This document shows positions 5,218 to 5,242 of a DNA stretch of 5,242 nucleotides, one piece after another (positions within the stretch are counted from its first letter, which is position 1; each line of letters begins with the position of its first letter). The stretch is from an uncultured Eubacteriales bacterium. GTDB lineage: Bacteria; Bacillota; Clostridia; Tissierellales; Peptoniphilaceae. The stretch covers positions 1 through 5,242 of the forward strand of contig UQFH01000023.1 of assembly GCA_900540185.1 (NCBI GenBank), read 5' to 3'. Under the pieces are notes generated by a model. It made no database searches and was not told where the DNA came from. It saw only the letters and a list, made by a program, of their open reading frames with translations. Position numbers and translations under genes: made by a program.

Positions 5218-5242
5218 TTCGGTTGCTCGCTTCTTCCAAAGC

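Larger units (their letters stand above)
4734..5242. other. Intergenic region of about 510 bases built of imperfect repeats, no convincing gene
   Basis: No frame here shows a recognisable protein. The longest open frame (minus strand, 4981-5193, 70 codons) runs through repeat units and has no convincing ribosome site. The stretch contains repeated blocks called here A (TTTGCGGTKATTTTCGCGATAAA), B (CGTATTTAYCAATACG), C (CCTCGCAAATTG) and D (GCCTCACTCC), several inverted repeats and one plus-strand terminator. Whether the far side of the window opens into another gene cannot be seen. Confidence 0.75.

Noticed and set aside
4752..5242. Possible insertion sequence
   Set aside because: No transposase fragment can be read in any frame, and no paired terminal inverted repeats with target duplications were found by eye. 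A non-autonomous element cannot be ruled out, but an IS is not supported.

Overview
The window looks like a stretch of chromosome from a low-GC Gram-positive bacterium (Firmicutes). The reasons are AT-rich spacers, strong GGAGG ribosome-binding sites, consensus sigma-A promoters, U-tract hairpin terminators, a class I fructose-bisphosphate aldolase of the staphylococcal type, and a MurE of the lysine-type subfamily. An anaerobic coccus of the Tissierellia/Peptoniphilaceae kind would fit, but that is inference, not something the sequence proves.

Layout: (1) Positions 1-161 hold the 3' end of an unidentified plus-strand gene. It converges on murE, and the two share a hairpin at 192-228 that can terminate transcription both ways. 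(2) murE (minus, 229-1623) is monocistronic and has its own promoter. (3) A short divergent region (1624-1766) carries back-to-back promoters for murE and for the class I aldolase gene (plus, 1767-2660), which ends in a strong terminator at 2681-2714. (4) The gene at 2754-4733 encodes a secreted 659-residue protein. It joins an alkaline-phosphatase-superfamily domain resembling lipoteichoic acid synthase, whose catalytic residues appear lost, to a C-terminal glycerophosphodiesterase/PI-PLC-like barrel. (5) From 4734 to the window end there is no convincing gene. Instead there is a patchwork of imperfect repeats, inverted repeats and one clear terminator.

The genes do not form an operon, since each has its own promoter and terminator. 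Two have a likely cell-envelope role (MurE in peptidoglycan precursor synthesis; the fusion protein perhaps in recognising or turning over glycerophosphate polymers or lipids). The aldolase belongs to central glycolysis. The two observations most worth following are the fusion of a decayed LtaS-like domain with a diesterase, and the modular repeats at 4752-5217, which keep conserved outer blocks in a fixed order while the central hairpin differs between copies.
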